From Juglans regia (taxonomy: Eukaryota > Streptophyta > Magnoliopsida > Fagales > Juglandaceae): a stretch of DNA of 64,000 nucleotides. Location of the stretch: the NCBI RefSeq assembly GCF_001411555.2, contig NC_049905.1, positions 682,001-746,000 on the forward strand, written 5' to 3'. Shown here piece after piece: positions 34,501 through 45,659 of the stretch. Position 1 is the stretch's first letter. The number at the start of each line of letters is the position of its first letter. The position numbers and the translations under genes were made by a program. The notes beneath the pieces were generated by a model. The model saw only the letters and a list, made by a program, of their open reading frames with translations, made no database searches and had not been told where the DNA came from.

Positions 34501-35472
34501 ATGAGGTGGAATAGCGTGCATGGCCAATGCAACGCTTTCATTCCTTGTGGTGACAAGGATCTTACTTCCTAGAGTCCCATAGTGCAAGAGTTGGCTTAAG
34601 AACTCCTGATGAATGGGTTTATCACTCCAAACATCATCCAAAACAAGTAGAAATTTTTTCCCGTTCAAATTCTTCTGTAGTGTAACTTGAAGCAGCTCTA
34701 TATCCTCAATGTTACAAGTGGATGAAGTTGCTGCCTCTATAATTGATTGCTTTACCTTGGACACAACAAATTCTTCTGAAACACAAAACCATATTTTGAG
34801 GTTGAAATGTTGTTTCACCCTACTATCATTGTATACCAATTGAGCGAGGGTAGTCTTGCCGATTCCCCCCATGCCAACGATGGCAATCACGCACATTTCA
34901 TTGCCACTCGCATCAGACGAGAGCAATAAGTCAATTACTTTTTTCTTTTCCTCATCCCTACCAAAAGTGTCGGACTCTCTGACAAAAGAATCGGACAACC
35001 TTTCTGGATATTGTTTTCCTCCAAGTACTCCTACTTGTAGACCCATAAAATCCTTTTGTTTTGCTAGATGTTCTAGTCTATCAAGTACCTCTTGAATCTT
35101 TGGCTCTAGGCGATGGATAAAAGGATTAAGGAAAACAGAGACGGAGTTTCTAACCTTTCCTGCAGTGGTTTGGAATTCAGCATCCAACTTGCGTCGCAAG
35201 GCTTTGGTAGCAATCTCATCCAAGATGTCCTCTGCGTCATAGAGAGTATCTTTCAGCTCATCAATCCAATCTCTCACAAAAGGCTTCGTAAGTTGCTTTT
35301 CCTCTGCATCTTCGAGCACTGCATTCACGGACAACACCGCTGTCTTCAATTTTCTTAGGAGTCCTTCGGTTAACTTTCTTCCCTGCATAAAGTCAACAAC
35401 TTCGGGAGATACCATTTTATCGAAGACCACTCCAAGGACGGCAGAGAGAAATGCCAGTCCCACCTCGGCCAT
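31593..35472 (-). CDS. CC-NB-LRR disease resistance protein (RPP13-like/R1-type), complete
   Basis: An intracellular immune receptor. From the ATG at 35470-35472 (MAEVGLAFLSAVLGVVFDKM) the protein has a coiled coil with an EDVID-like YDAEDILDE (about 78-86), then NB-ARC: P-loop GMGGIGKTT (200-208), kinase-2 LLVLDDVW (about 275-282), RNBS-B GSKILVTTRNES, GLPLA (367-371), RNBS-D LKRCFAYCSIFPKD and MHDLV (490-494). An LRR region of about 620 residues follows. All key motifs are intact. A frame extends 36 codons further 5', but MAEV is the family start. Read unspliced the frame stops at 31912. I prefer splicing at TCAG|GTGAGAGCC: exon 1 is 31944-35472 and exon 2 is 31593-31666, joined in frame and adding an acidic tail (YEYEDDFEFERLLYDECF), giving 1,200 residues. 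The paralogue at 61672-64000 has the same arrangement. Confidence 0.9.
31667..31943 (-). other. Predicted 3' intron of the first CNL
   Basis: Donor GGTGAGAGCC (cut before G at 31943) and acceptor TTCATTCACAG (ending at 31667) flank 277 bases. If retained, translation ends at 31912-31914 with SPMQPQSF. Confidence 0.6.
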
Positions 35473-35947
35473 GTTTGCTTCTTTGGAATGAAAGAAATCA
35501 AGGGAAATGAAGGAAGGTTTTTTTGCAAACAGCAAAGCAAGATCAAGCGAAAGAACAATGTGAGTGGTTATATTGATCATACACGAAAGAGGGTACAGAG
35601 TGAAAGCAAAGCAAAGAATATAGGCATCTTATTGCTTTAAAAAGGAAGTCTTTATTCCTTGCTCTGTTTCTTAATTGCCTTCTTAATGGGGTTTTCTTAA
35701 AGAATTAGAATACTTCTTTTCATGGAGACGCAATATTTATTCTCATCGAATAAGATCTGATCTTGCTCTTATTGAGGGATTGGGATTGTTCTTGTCACGG
35801 ATCTAAATCTACGCCAAGTAAATCCTTTCTTCTTCTTCCTCTTCTTTATTTATTCTTCCTAAAAAAAAGAAAAAAACTTCTCAGTTGTTCTTCCTAATCC
35901 AGATTCTCTTTTAATGGCCCTTGTATTTTTAATAAAGTTGGTTTCAT

Positions 35948-36410
35948 AGGAGCATTAATTCCAATACTGAGTTTGCAGCAAAGCCCTACACGCCAAACCC
36001 TTCATAAATCTCAACCCAATTCGGTGAATTGTTTGAGATCGCATCAGAAAGCTTGGTATTTTTCTTTTGGGTTTCTGGGTTTTGGACCAATTTGAAAACA
36101 CAATTGAAGGTGGTGGTGTACTTGAATATTTCTCAAGAATGAACTAACTGAACATTTTTCTGGTAATATCTCCTACTTGTGTTTCATGACTTTGATCCCT
36201 TTGATGGATTCTCCAAAACAATAGACACCAACTGCAGCATGCCTTTGATTTGTATGTAGTAAGTAAATTTTCTTGATTCTTGCATAGTTGCTGACAAAAT
36301 GCTGAAACATAGCATAAGTGAGGTTTTTAATTTCAAATTATTCAAATATGTATTCTGTTATCAAGAAATCATTATGCTTCAATCGAGTAGGCCTTGTAGT
36401 GGAAAAAAAA
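35948..36410 (+). repeat. Duplicated copy of the SCL3 leader and leader intron
   Basis: This 463-base stretch matches 9835-10302 almost throughout (for example GGAGCATTAATTCCAATACT, CAATTTGAAAACACAATTGA against the original, TGACTTTGATCCCTTTGATG). It covers the first leader exon, the donor TCTGGTAATATC and most of the leader intron, stopping in the A-run before the acceptor. No GRAS coding sequence follows. It lies about 475 bases upstream of the CNL start codon, on the opposite strand. Confidence 0.9.
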
Positions 36411-36700
36411 TGCAGAGAGATGAAATCAGAAGAGAGCGAATCTATAATGGATTGGAGGGAAGAAATGGGTTGGAGGGGAAGAAGAAATGGGAAGGAAGAA
36501 AAAAGGGAAATAAAAATGAAAGAAAAAAAAATGCAGAGAGTGAACTGGAATGGTGAAGACTAAATAAAATGGGGGAAGACGATGTGGGAAGCAAAAAAAA
36601 AGGAAGCAAAAATGAAAAAAAAAAATACATGACACGTCAAACGGGAAGTAAAAAGGGTAAGGGAGAACGATGGTCGTAGCATTACCCTTTTATCATGTTT
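36411..36700. repeat. Purine-rich low-complexity tract
   Basis: GGA/GAA-rich DNA (GGAGGGAAGAAATGGGTTGG and similar) follows immediately after the leader copy. The open frames in both strands here are compositional. Confidence 0.6.
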
Positions 36701-36978
36701 CCAGATATCCTATCTCCCTCCCATTTCATTTTTTTGGACAATTTGTGTAATCTTAATTACCTCGAAATAAGAAACAGAGTATCCAAGTAAGCATGTATTT
36801 TTTGTGCTTACTAGAACAGAGCAATTAAAAAGTTTTAGTGAAATACATTGTACTATAGTGGAGATAAGATTAGGAAAAAGCCAAGTCATATATATTCTTT
36901 CCATGTATGGTAATTTTTGTTTCTTTTTACAATTAATAGATGACAATTTACCATTTTCTCATTTTGTTGTGGTCGAGG

Positions 36979-37536
36979 TAGGGGTGTAAAACAGCTGGTC
37001 CAGACCGGAGAAATCGACCGGACCGACCAGTTGGACCGGACCGGACCGACCGAATAAAAAAAATAAAAAATATTTTATATATATTTATATAATAATTATA
37101 CAATTAACAATATAAAATTTTAAATATGTTATTAATACTTGTTAATATTCTATAAATTAACAATATTTTATATATATATATTCATCTAGCCTATTACTAT
37201 TAACAATATAAAATTTTAAATATGTTATTAACACTTGTTAATATTCTATGAATTAACTAATATATAATATCAATTAGTTAATTATATAGTAATTATATAA
37301 ATTAATAATATAATTTTCATCTAATTTATTATCCTTGACCATATAAAATATTTTTTTTATTGAGTTTGTTACATAATCTACATTAATAAGTCACTTAATT
37401 TAATTTAGTATTTTAAATAAATTTTTTTTATTAATTGATTTTTTTTAAAAAGGCCAGACTCAATGGACGGACCAGACCGGGTCCAGTCCCTATGGAATAT
37501 TCGGTCCATCGCCGGATCGGGCCATTTGCACCCCTA
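36979..37536. mobile_element. Non-autonomous hAT element, 558 bp
   Basis: Ends are TAGGGGTGTAAAAC and, reversed, TAGGGGTGCAAATGGC. The flanks are GGTCGAGG (36971-36978) and GGCCGAGG (37537-37544), an 8-bp duplication with one mismatch. Subterminal GACCGGACCGACC motifs are present at both ends. The AT-rich interior holds two copies of about 60 bases (near 37101 and 37198) sharing AACAATATAAAATTTTAAAT. No transposase. Confidence 0.85.
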
Positions 37537-37584
37537 GGCCGAGGTAATGTTGACAGTCACTTTTTTAACTTTCTCACCATTGAA

Positions 37585-38456
37585 ACAGGAAAAATGTTTG
37601 AGACAATCGATCCAAGAAATGGAGAGGTGATAGCCAAGATAGATTGCAAAACGTGACAGAGAAGATGTTGAATTAGTAGTTAAGGCTGAACGTCAGGCTT
37701 TTGCCCACGGTCCATGACCACACTAGCATGGTTTTGTATGTACATGTTCCAACCTCTAAGTTAAACAATATTGTTCAAGAATGGTTTAATCATGGTAAAA
37801 CAATTTATCAAGAAGCGAAAGCCTCGTTTGTTTTTGTAGATGAGATGAGATGAGTTGAGATTAAAGTTAAAAGTTGAATAAAATATTATTAGAATAGATA
37901 TTTTTAATATTATTTATGTTTTGAAATTTGAAAAAGCTAAATTGTTTATTTTATTTTGTGTGAGAATTTGAAAAAATTGTAATGATTAGATGAGATGAGT
38001 TGAGAGGAATTGTGAAAACAACAAACGAGACTGATTATTGTTTTTCTTTATCTTAATTGTTGTAGGAGAAAGGGAGGATAATGATGAAATTTGTTGATTT
38101 GATTGAGGAAAATGCAGAGGAACAAGCTACCTTGGGAACAATTAATGGTGGTAAATTGTTCAGTATGAATAAGGTTGTGGACATTCCTCAGGTAGTAAGT
38201 TCTCTTCATTACTATGCCAGTGCAGCTCATAAAATACATTGAGAGGTATTAAATTAAAATGTCACATAAACTTCATGGGTATACTTTGCAAGAACCTATC
38301 GGTATCATAGGACATATCATCATCTGGAATGTCTGTTTGATCATGTTCTTTTTTAAGGCTAGCGCTTTAGCAGCTGGTGCACCATGGTCGTCAAACTTGA
38401 TGAGCAAACTCCTCTAACAGCTCTCTTTTGTTCTCATCTTGCAAAGCTAGCAAGTT
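37585..38456 (+). pseudogene. Aldehyde dehydrogenase (ALDH2C4-like) pseudogene fragment
   Basis: After an acceptor-like AAACAG at 37588 the sequence encodes MFETIDPRNGEVIAKI and, after frame changes, VVKAERQAFAHGP, which match the N-terminal part of family 2 aldehyde dehydrogenases. A second exon from 38066 gives RIMMKFVDLIEENAEEQATL, GGKLFSMNKVVDIPQ and YYASAAHKIH, then a TGA where Gly is usual, followed by HGYTLQEPI-type remnants and KASALAAG, ending near 38456 with LTALFCSHLAKLA. Several stops and frameshifts and the missing catalytic half show it is dead. A MITE (37822-38030) is in its intron, and a hAT element ends 50 bases before its first exon. Confidence 0.85.
37822..38030 (+). mobile_element. 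GATGAGATGAG-type MITE in the ALDH relic
   Basis: Ends are CCTCGTTTGTTTTTGTAG and, reversed, TCTCGTTTGTTGTTTTCAC. Inside are AGATGAGATGAGATGAGTTG and TTAGATGAGATGAGTTGAG. Relatives: 30371-30572, 39697-39812, 39822-40004, and a more diverged one at about 41600-41885. Confidence 0.75.
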
Positions 38457-39821
38457 TGTGTTACTACTTCATACATTGTTCATATTGCAATGTTGCTCAT
38501 AGACATAGTGAGTGGCCACTTTCATTTGGTTAAAAACAAAAGCTAGATCTATTAACACAGTTTCATATTTAGAGCATCCAACTGTTATAATTGTTTTGCT
38601 TTTCGTATATCGAAAATACGTATTAAAATACAAGGGTCGAAGAGACAATGGCAGTGAGCAAGAGAGGGTTAAAACCCTGAATGAGTTGAGTATTGCTTCA
38701 ACAATGAGAATTTTGGTGATAAGGCTTTTTGTTCTTTCATTGTTGATGATTGCTTCAACAATGACCTAGAACTTCTTTCATTCTTTAAGTTATCTCGTCC
38801 ACTTTCTAAATATGTGGTGACCTCTTCCATATTTTAGAGAGTGTTACAACCTCTTTGCTTTACATATTTCATTCAATATATCATTCCCTTCTATGTTGAC
38901 AAGTTTGCAATTCAGGCCACTAGAAATTGGAAGAGATGAACATGCTCTCCTAAAAAATATGGAGAAGGAGAGAGGGTGTTATTGCAACACAGTGGCCTCT
39001 CCAAATTTTTTATTATCTTGATTTATGATTTGTTATGCTCAAGTGACAGTTATTGGCGGTAACCTCTTGCTACAAGTTGCTTACAAAAACAAGTTCTTGA
39101 AATTTCAATAGCTCAAGTACGTTGAGCACTCAGATCAGTGTTTAATCAAATCTAACAGTGTTACTAGACCAAACCAAAAACAAAGTGCTGTATGATTTTA
39201 TTTCTTTTTGAGTTTTCTGGTATTGATTGAAAATTGAATGAAATTTTGATGTCCACATCTACTTTGTTGAGAGTATGCTGTAATTGAATTGTTTATTTAC
39301 ATGCTCATGTTCATTACTGAGAGCAGTGAGTGTTAAATGGGGCTCTTTTTGGAGAGATTTGGTGTGAGGCATCAAGAAATTTCACACGAATAATTTCCTG
39401 TAGAATTTTCTAAGAAATTTTACAACTAACTAATTCCTATGGAATTTTCTATGAAAATTTAGTTAGTAATTTGTTTGACCTTGTGTTAGTTAAAAGGTTA
39501 AACTAATTTAACTAATTTGTTTTGGTCTTCTTTTTACTTTTTACTTTGTCCTTTTATCTGTCAGTTGGCACATGCTCTTATCATTTATTGATGGATTGCT
39601 TTTTCCTTTTCTCCTTTTCATCGGTCACTTCGCGCATGCTCGGATCATTTATTAATGAGCGGTGCTACTGTCACCGCTGGGTTTCAATAGCCTGCATTAA
39701 ATTGAATTGAATTAAAATGATAAATTATTATTATTTTAAAATTTAAAAAAATTATATTTTTTATTATATTTTATATTAAAATTTAAAAAAATTTGTAATA
39801 ATAAGTTAAAATATAGATTAT

Positions 39822-40004
39822 ATTTAGATATTGAATTAAATTGAGCTGAATTGAGTTGAGATGATAAAATATTGTTAGAATATTATTTTTTAATATTATT
39901 ATTATTTTAAAATTTAAAAAAATTAAATTATTTATTATATTTTATATTAAAATTTGAAAAAATTATAATGATGAGTTGAGAGATATTTAGTAACCAAACG
40001 AAGC
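39822..40004 (+). mobile_element. GATGAGATGAG-type MITE copy
   Basis: TTAGATATTGAATTAAATTG at the start, GAATTGAGTTGAGATGATAA inside and GATGAGTTGAGAGATATTTA near the end follow the layout of 37822-38030. A shorter, degraded copy precedes it at 39697-39812. Confidence 0.6.
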
Positions 40005-40208
40005 TTAGTGATTTTGGAATGAGTTTTTTTTTTTACATGTATTTTTTTAACACATTTAAAAATATTTTAAAAAATAAAAAAAATTCATAATATTATTAAA
40101 AAATACTTACTTAACCATTAAGTAAAAAAATAATAAAAAAATAAAAAACACAGTGATAAAAATTAGTCGTAAAAATTAACAGTAAGAGTAATATTTTCTT
40201 TTATTGAT

Positions 40209-40458
40209 GTAAAATGATAAGATTATCATAATCTTACTACTTATTTATTATTTATTTTATATTTGATTTTTTTTAAAATTTTTAATTTTATTTAATAGTT
40301 TAAGAATGGACTATTAATAAAATTTTATATATTTTTTATTTTTTTAATGGTTAAAAATGTTTAAAAAATATTTAAAATAATAATAATAAAATTTAAAATT
40401 TAAAATAAATTATAAATAATAAATAGATAGTAATAAAATAATAATTTTATCACTAGCC
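40209..40458. mobile_element. Mutator-type MITE with 9-bp target duplication
   Basis: It is 250 bp with ends GTAAAATGATAAGATTA and, reversed, GGCTAGTGATAAAATTA, related to the element at 6666-6859. The 9-bp direct repeats TTTATTGAT lie at 40200-40208 and 40459-40467. Confidence 0.75.
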
Positions 40459-41009
40459 TTTATTGATTATTCTTTCTTCAAGGAATTAAAACCTAAATTA
40501 AAACACACCAAAATAAATTATAAAAACAATAAATAAATAAAATAACACATTAATTAAAATAAAAATTTAAAACACAAGTAAAATTAGACATCTCACAATG
40601 CCTCTTCAATTAATTGGCATTTTGAAAATTTGAATGACAGGCAGAGCCTTCTTGAGAAGAGGTTTCCTAAAAATCATAACCCACAAGAATAGAAGCCACA
40701 AGAAAATCATATGCTCAGTGCTTCCTTACATGCATTTATTAAATTTTTAAATCTTATCGAGAAATTATTGTATAAATTATAAAATATAGCTATAAAGTAT
40801 ATTTAATATATAGGCATAAGTAATTAAATTATATATTATATATTTAATTATAAAAGTCGTATACTTATATTATTAACTAATGCATATATATGTATGTACA
40901 TTGGTGTATATATATATTTATCAATATATGAATGAGTTTTAATCAAGTCGAGCTAACGAGTCGACTCTGGTATAAATAAGCTATTGAACAGATTGATTTA
41001 TTTACAGTT

Positions 41010-41120
41010 CTAATCTCCTGATGTGTCACCAATAACTGCCTTGTCAAGGTTGCTATTGTACATGTTATAATACCATCCTCTGATTTTCATTGCTCTTGTT
41101 AAATAATCCTCATATGTCCA
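41010..41120 (-). pseudogene. Annexin exon relic
   Basis: The minus strand reads EDYLTRAMKIRGWYYNMYNS followed by NLDKAVIGDTSGD and then TAG where Tyr is expected. This matches the last annexin repeat (...LTRAEIDM.KIRGEY...Y...L..AV.GDTSGDY), with a short in-frame deletion between TRA and MKIRG. Nothing of the other repeats is visible nearby, so it is a fragment. Annexins are calcium-dependent membrane-binding proteins. The assignment rests on a short motif. Confidence 0.55.
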
Positions 41121-43006
41121 AAGCTCAGTAATGAATTTTCTGATTACCTGGTGATGTTTCAAGTAATAGAGAAGAATTGCATTAAAGATAATTGCTAATT
41201 CCAAAATAGTATGAGTGGTAATACATGACATGACCTTTGAATCCAACACGAATACGACACAAAATCAGCGGGCTCCGATTTGATATTACAGGTTTGGATT
41301 AAAATAGGTTGACTTGTTAAGACACGACTTATAAACGGGTTAATAACAAGTCAATTTACTTAATAAGAAATCAACACGTTTTAACATATTTAGAATTTCT
41401 TTCAAAATTAAAATTTTATTATTGTTAAGTTGTAATTGTGTGATCTGTCATGGAAGCTGCAGGATTTTGCCGGATGAAGATGAACAAAATTATATTATTC
41501 TACCCATTTGCTTTCCAAGAAGCGGACACCAAATCAGTGGTTGGTTTTATTTGACATGCATTCTTCTTAGTGTTCTTTGGATATTTGTGAATAGTAATGA
41601 AATGATCTGAGTTAATATATTTTATTGAATTTTGAGAAATGAGAAAACAAATTAAATAAAAATATTATAAAATTAAAATGTATTTGAATATTATTATTTT
41701 TAAACATTATTTTTATTTTAAAATTTAAAGAGTAGTATTATTTTTTATATTTTGTTTAGAAGTTTGTAAAAATTATAATGATTAAATGAAAAAATTAAAA
41801 ATATTTTGCAGTGAAATTTTGAGAATAAAATATCTAAAAATATTTAAAAATACTTTATAGCAGTTGTAAATTGTAATATCAAACGGACGCTAACGTGAAA
41901 GTGTTTAAGTTCGGCTTAAATTATCAATGTTGGTTTTTGTGCCTATGTATCTTTGAAAGTGAAGACTTTAGGAAAAGGATCTTTAAAATATCAGAAAATA
42001 TAAATACCACACTACTGTATACAACATCCCCACCACACTCAATGCATTGAGTGAAAAAAAAAAAAAAAATTGCCTGGGATGGCGCAGTGTACGGCTGCTC
42101 CAGCAATTTTCTTAAAATATTTGAGAATAATTTAAAGGATATGATGTTTAAACCTTTAAAAACCATTACTTTTGCACACAACTTAGTGAAATACAATATA
42201 ATAGAAATGAACAATGATTTTTTCATTTAATTATGAATGTTTTTATAATTATTTGTTTTGGTTTTTCGCCCCTGTTGGGATATATTAATTCAAAGAAGAC
42301 TGGGTAGCAAATTGCAGAGAGTAACTACATTTGAAAAGATGTCCAGAAAAAAGAAAAAGAAAAAAGAGATGCCATTTTGTCAAATAACGCTCCAATTAAT
42401 TAAGGCAGTGCACACAATGGGCATCCAATCAACTTCACACCTCATGACTACTTTTTTTTTTTTTTCCTTTTTACTTTGTACTTTTATCTGTCAGTTAGCA
42501 CATGATCTGGTCATTTATTGATGGATTGCTTTTTCTTTTTTTCTTTTGTCCTTTTATCTGTCACTTGGCACATGCTCTGATTTTTTTTTTTTTTTGTTCT
42601 TTTATCTGTCAGTTGACACATGTTCTGATCATTTGTCTCCTGTTTGATTTCAATTTATCTTATTATTATTTATTATTATTCAATAATTTTAAATCACAAA
42701 TTTAATTACTATTCATTATTAATCTTAACTCAATTTTTAAATCTAAATAACACCTAGTGATTACTCGTGAACTTTGGATTTTGTTTGTGATTGACTCTCT
42801 GCATAAGAGAGAGAAAAGGGGGCTGAAAGGTTGATAAATTATTTTTTCAGATGGATTCTACTGTAAATAATATAGATTTCCTAGGTGTCCCATTTTTATT
42901 GGATGGTGTAAAATAGAAAAGGGAAGTAAAGCATTACATCATTGGTTTCCGCTTTAATCAAATGTAAAATATTATGAATTTTATTAAAAGGGAGTTGTAT
43001 TAGATT
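41121..43006. other. Gene-free region with repeats
   Basis: This includes a diverged GATGAGATGAG-type MITE (about 41600-41885), a segment at 42114-42237 repeated at 45165-45288 (ATTTGAGAATAATTTAAAGG and onward), and three TCTGTCAGTT units at 42482-42640. No coding region. Confidence 0.5.
42482..42640 (+). repeat. Three units of the TCTGTCAGTT dispersed repeat
   Basis: Each unit follows the pattern TTTTATCTGTCAGTTGGCAC then ATGCTCTGATCATTTATTGA and TGGATTGCTTTTT. Units here start near 42482, 42551 and 42600. Others are at 39552, 39615, 44429, 44669, 44864, 44909, 45748 and 55336. The mean divergence is low enough to align by eye. Confidence 0.7.
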
Positions 43007-43014
43007 AGTTAAAG

Positions 43015-43894
43015 TAGGGCTGTACAAGAAATAGTTAAATCGGCCGGAATCGATTCAGATCGACTGTCGGAGCATGGAATCGGCCGAAACCGATAGATAA
43101 CTGGTCGGTTGGTGGCAAGAATTAAGTAAAACCGACGTCGGTCGGTTCGACCCAGGGAAAAATTGCTAAACCGGCCGACGTCAGCTATCTTCTTCTTTTT
43201 TTTTTTTTTTTTTTTTTCCAAATATACATATAAGAAACAACGTCGTTTCACTCAAATAAGTGAAACGACGTCGTTTTGGGGACGCAAGTTGTAAAAAAAA
43301 TTAAGAATACAACGGCGCCGTTTGGCTCAAGGCAAACGGCGTCGTTTTGAATTAGGGTAAAATACTGCTGCAAGCCTTCTTCCTCAATCTTCATTTTGAA
43401 ACTTTCTTCCCTCACTCAGATTCTCCCCAACGGTAGCCACTCCCCAGCCTCCCTCTCTGATGCTACGACGCCAACTCCCTCTCCAATGCGGCGATGCCAT
43501 CTCCTCTTTGATGTGGTGATGCCATCTCTCTCTCCCTCTCGGGCTCTTAAAGCCTCTGTCAGCCTCTTAGGTCTCTGTCTCTCGTCTCCCTTTCGTCTCT
43601 CTCTCTCTCATGGGATAGTTGATGAAATCAACTTGATGCTTATTACTTGGATCTGTATAGTTGATGCTTATTGCTTGGATCTGTATAGTTGATGTTTGTT
43701 GTTGAATCTGTAGTGTTGAGAGTTGGAATCGATATTCACGTTGATGAACCGATAACAACCGGCCGAAACTACACTGGCCGGTTTTACCACTCTCCATCAA
43801 CCAATTACGATCGGTTGCTCTACTCGTTTTTCACACATCAGTCGGCATCGATTTTGCCTAAAAATCGCGCCGAATGGATCAGTTTTCACCCATA
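43015..43894. mobile_element. Non-autonomous hAT element, 880 bp
   Basis: Perfect 8-bp direct repeats AGTTAAAG lie at 43007-43014 and 43895-43902. Ends are TAGGGCTGTACAAG and, reversed, TATGGGTGAAAACTG. CGGCCGAAACCGAT-type motifs cluster near both ends. The interior carries palindromic AACGACGTCGTTTTG-type motifs (43238-43350), a poly-T tract and a CT-rich part (43380-43610). No transposase. Confidence 0.88.
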
Positions 43895-43902
43895 AGTTAA
43901 AG

Positions 43903-45650
43903 AGATAAATGTAAAATTTTAAACTATAATAACTGAATATATTTTTTCAAATTTAAAAGGTTACTATTCACTCATCAAATTTATTTTTTATTAATTTTTA
44001 ATTTTCAACACTTTTTTTATTCACGTTAATCTTTAATCGTTTTGTAATAATAATGTAATAATTAAATTAAATTATTAATTAACATATAATTAATATAATT
44101 ATAAAATATGAAAAAATAAATATATTATTATTAAAAAATAAATATATTATCATTTTAATGAATTCAACAGTCAGTTCAATATATAATTATGGATAAAGAA
44201 ATTTTATATATATAAAAAATATGTACTTTTTATAAAAATTTAAAAAGAATTTTATGAGTCCAACGTTAGTGTTCTTAGTATTGGATTGGTATTTTGACTA
44301 ATATATAATTTTTTTACTTTTAGCTAATCATTTAAATTTTAAAATTTATATTAGATTAGTGATTACAATTTTTTATAATAATAAAATATTATTATTTATT
44401 ATTTTTATATTTTTTAATTACTTGTTTATTTTATCTGTAAGTTGAGCCATGTTCTGATCATTTATTGATGAGTAATGCTACATACAGTCGTGGAATGCGC
44501 AAACGCCGTGCAGTCGCTTTGAAAAAGAGTAAGGTTCACTATTAAAAAATTAATTTCTTTTCAGGTGGGTCCCTTATTTATTCACTTTTTTCAAAGCGAC
44601 TGCACGCTCACGACTGTAAGTATCATTTCTCTTTATTGATGGATTGCTTTTCCTTTTTACTTTTGTCGTTTTATCTGTCAGTTGAGACATGCTCGGGTCA
44701 AGGCAGGAGTAAGAGAAATAAAATAAAATAAAAACCACATAGACTTCGGGTAGTAGAGCTCTGTTCAACATTATTGCCAATCTCTTTTAAACCGACAGCA
44801 GTATCTTTTTTTGCCTGGAAAATTATCTTCTTTTCCTGCTTTTCTACTTTTGTTTTCTTATTATTTTATCTGTCAGTTCACACAAGCTCCGGTCATTTTA
44901 TCGTTTATTATTTTATCTGTCAGTTCACACAAGCTTCTCTAGAATACACTTTTCGAACAGTACATTTTAATTAATTAATTATTTATTTTATATATTTTTT
45001 TAATCATTAGAAATATTTTTAAAAAAATAAAAAAAATTCATAATATCATTAAAAAATACTTCCGTTATTACTAAAAAAAAAAAAAAAAATCATTCGGCAT
45101 ACTTGTTAGAGATTTCGGAATGTTTAGCATTTCTCATTTTTGAAAATGAAGATTTCGGATCTTTAAAATATTTGAGAATAATTTAAAGGATATGATGTTT
45201 AAACCTTTAAAAACCATTACTTTTGCACACAACTTAGTGAAATACAATATAATAGAAATGAACAAAGATTTTTTCATTTAATTATAAACATTACCATAAA
45301 AAAAATGAAAATATTATCATAAAAAGTGATTTTTTTACATTGTTTATGATAAGGTCTATTATTTTATAAAAGACCTTCGGGAAGCTTATATATTTTGAAT
45401 TTGTATATATCATTAGTCATTCTTAAAACTAAAACACATTCGACTTGGGCAAAAAAAATTTTGGGGATTAAGAAAATGGGCAATTATTTAGACCAAAAAA
45501 TGAAATAAAAAAAATGAAATTGTTATTTAGTTTTTCTTTTCGACTTTTCAAAATGTCCACAAAATCCATATATCATTATATATAGATCAGAAGGAAGAAA
45601 TAGCTTACAAACTTAATTTTATTTTAATTTTTACTTTGAATTTCATTGAA
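43903..45650. other. Gene-free AT-rich region with repeats
   Basis: It holds TCTGTCAGTT units (44429, 44669, 44864, 44909), the MITE at 44470-44631, a MITE core (about 44985-45085) and the second copy of the 42114-42237 segment (45165-45288). Confidence 0.5.
44470..44631. mobile_element. Mutator-type MITE with near-palindromic structure
   Basis: It is 162 bp with long inverted ends: left GAGTAATGCTACATACAGTC then GTGCAGTCGCTTTGAAAAAG; right, reversed, GAGAAATGATACTTACAGTC then GTGCAGTCGCTTTGAAAAAA. The 9-bp direct repeats TTTATTGAT are at 44461-44469 and 44632-44640. It interrupts one unit of the TCTGTCAGTT repeat precisely. A half copy is at 8172-8275. Confidence 0.85.
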
Positions 45651-45659
45651 TATCCTGCT

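Larger units (their letters stand above)
38457..41009. other. Gene-free AT-rich region with MITEs
   Basis: No gene recognised. It contains two units of the TCTGTCAGTT repeat (39552-39660), two GATGAGATGAG-type MITE copies (39697-39812, 39822-40004), a MITE core (40020-40150) and the Mutator-type MITE at 40209-40458. Confidence 0.5.

Noticed and set aside
36426..36635. Phe/Pro-rich open frames
   Set aside because: They arise from the purine-rich tract.
43396..43692. 98-codon Ser-rich frame
   Set aside because: It is inside the non-autonomous hAT element, in CT-rich DNA, without transposase features.
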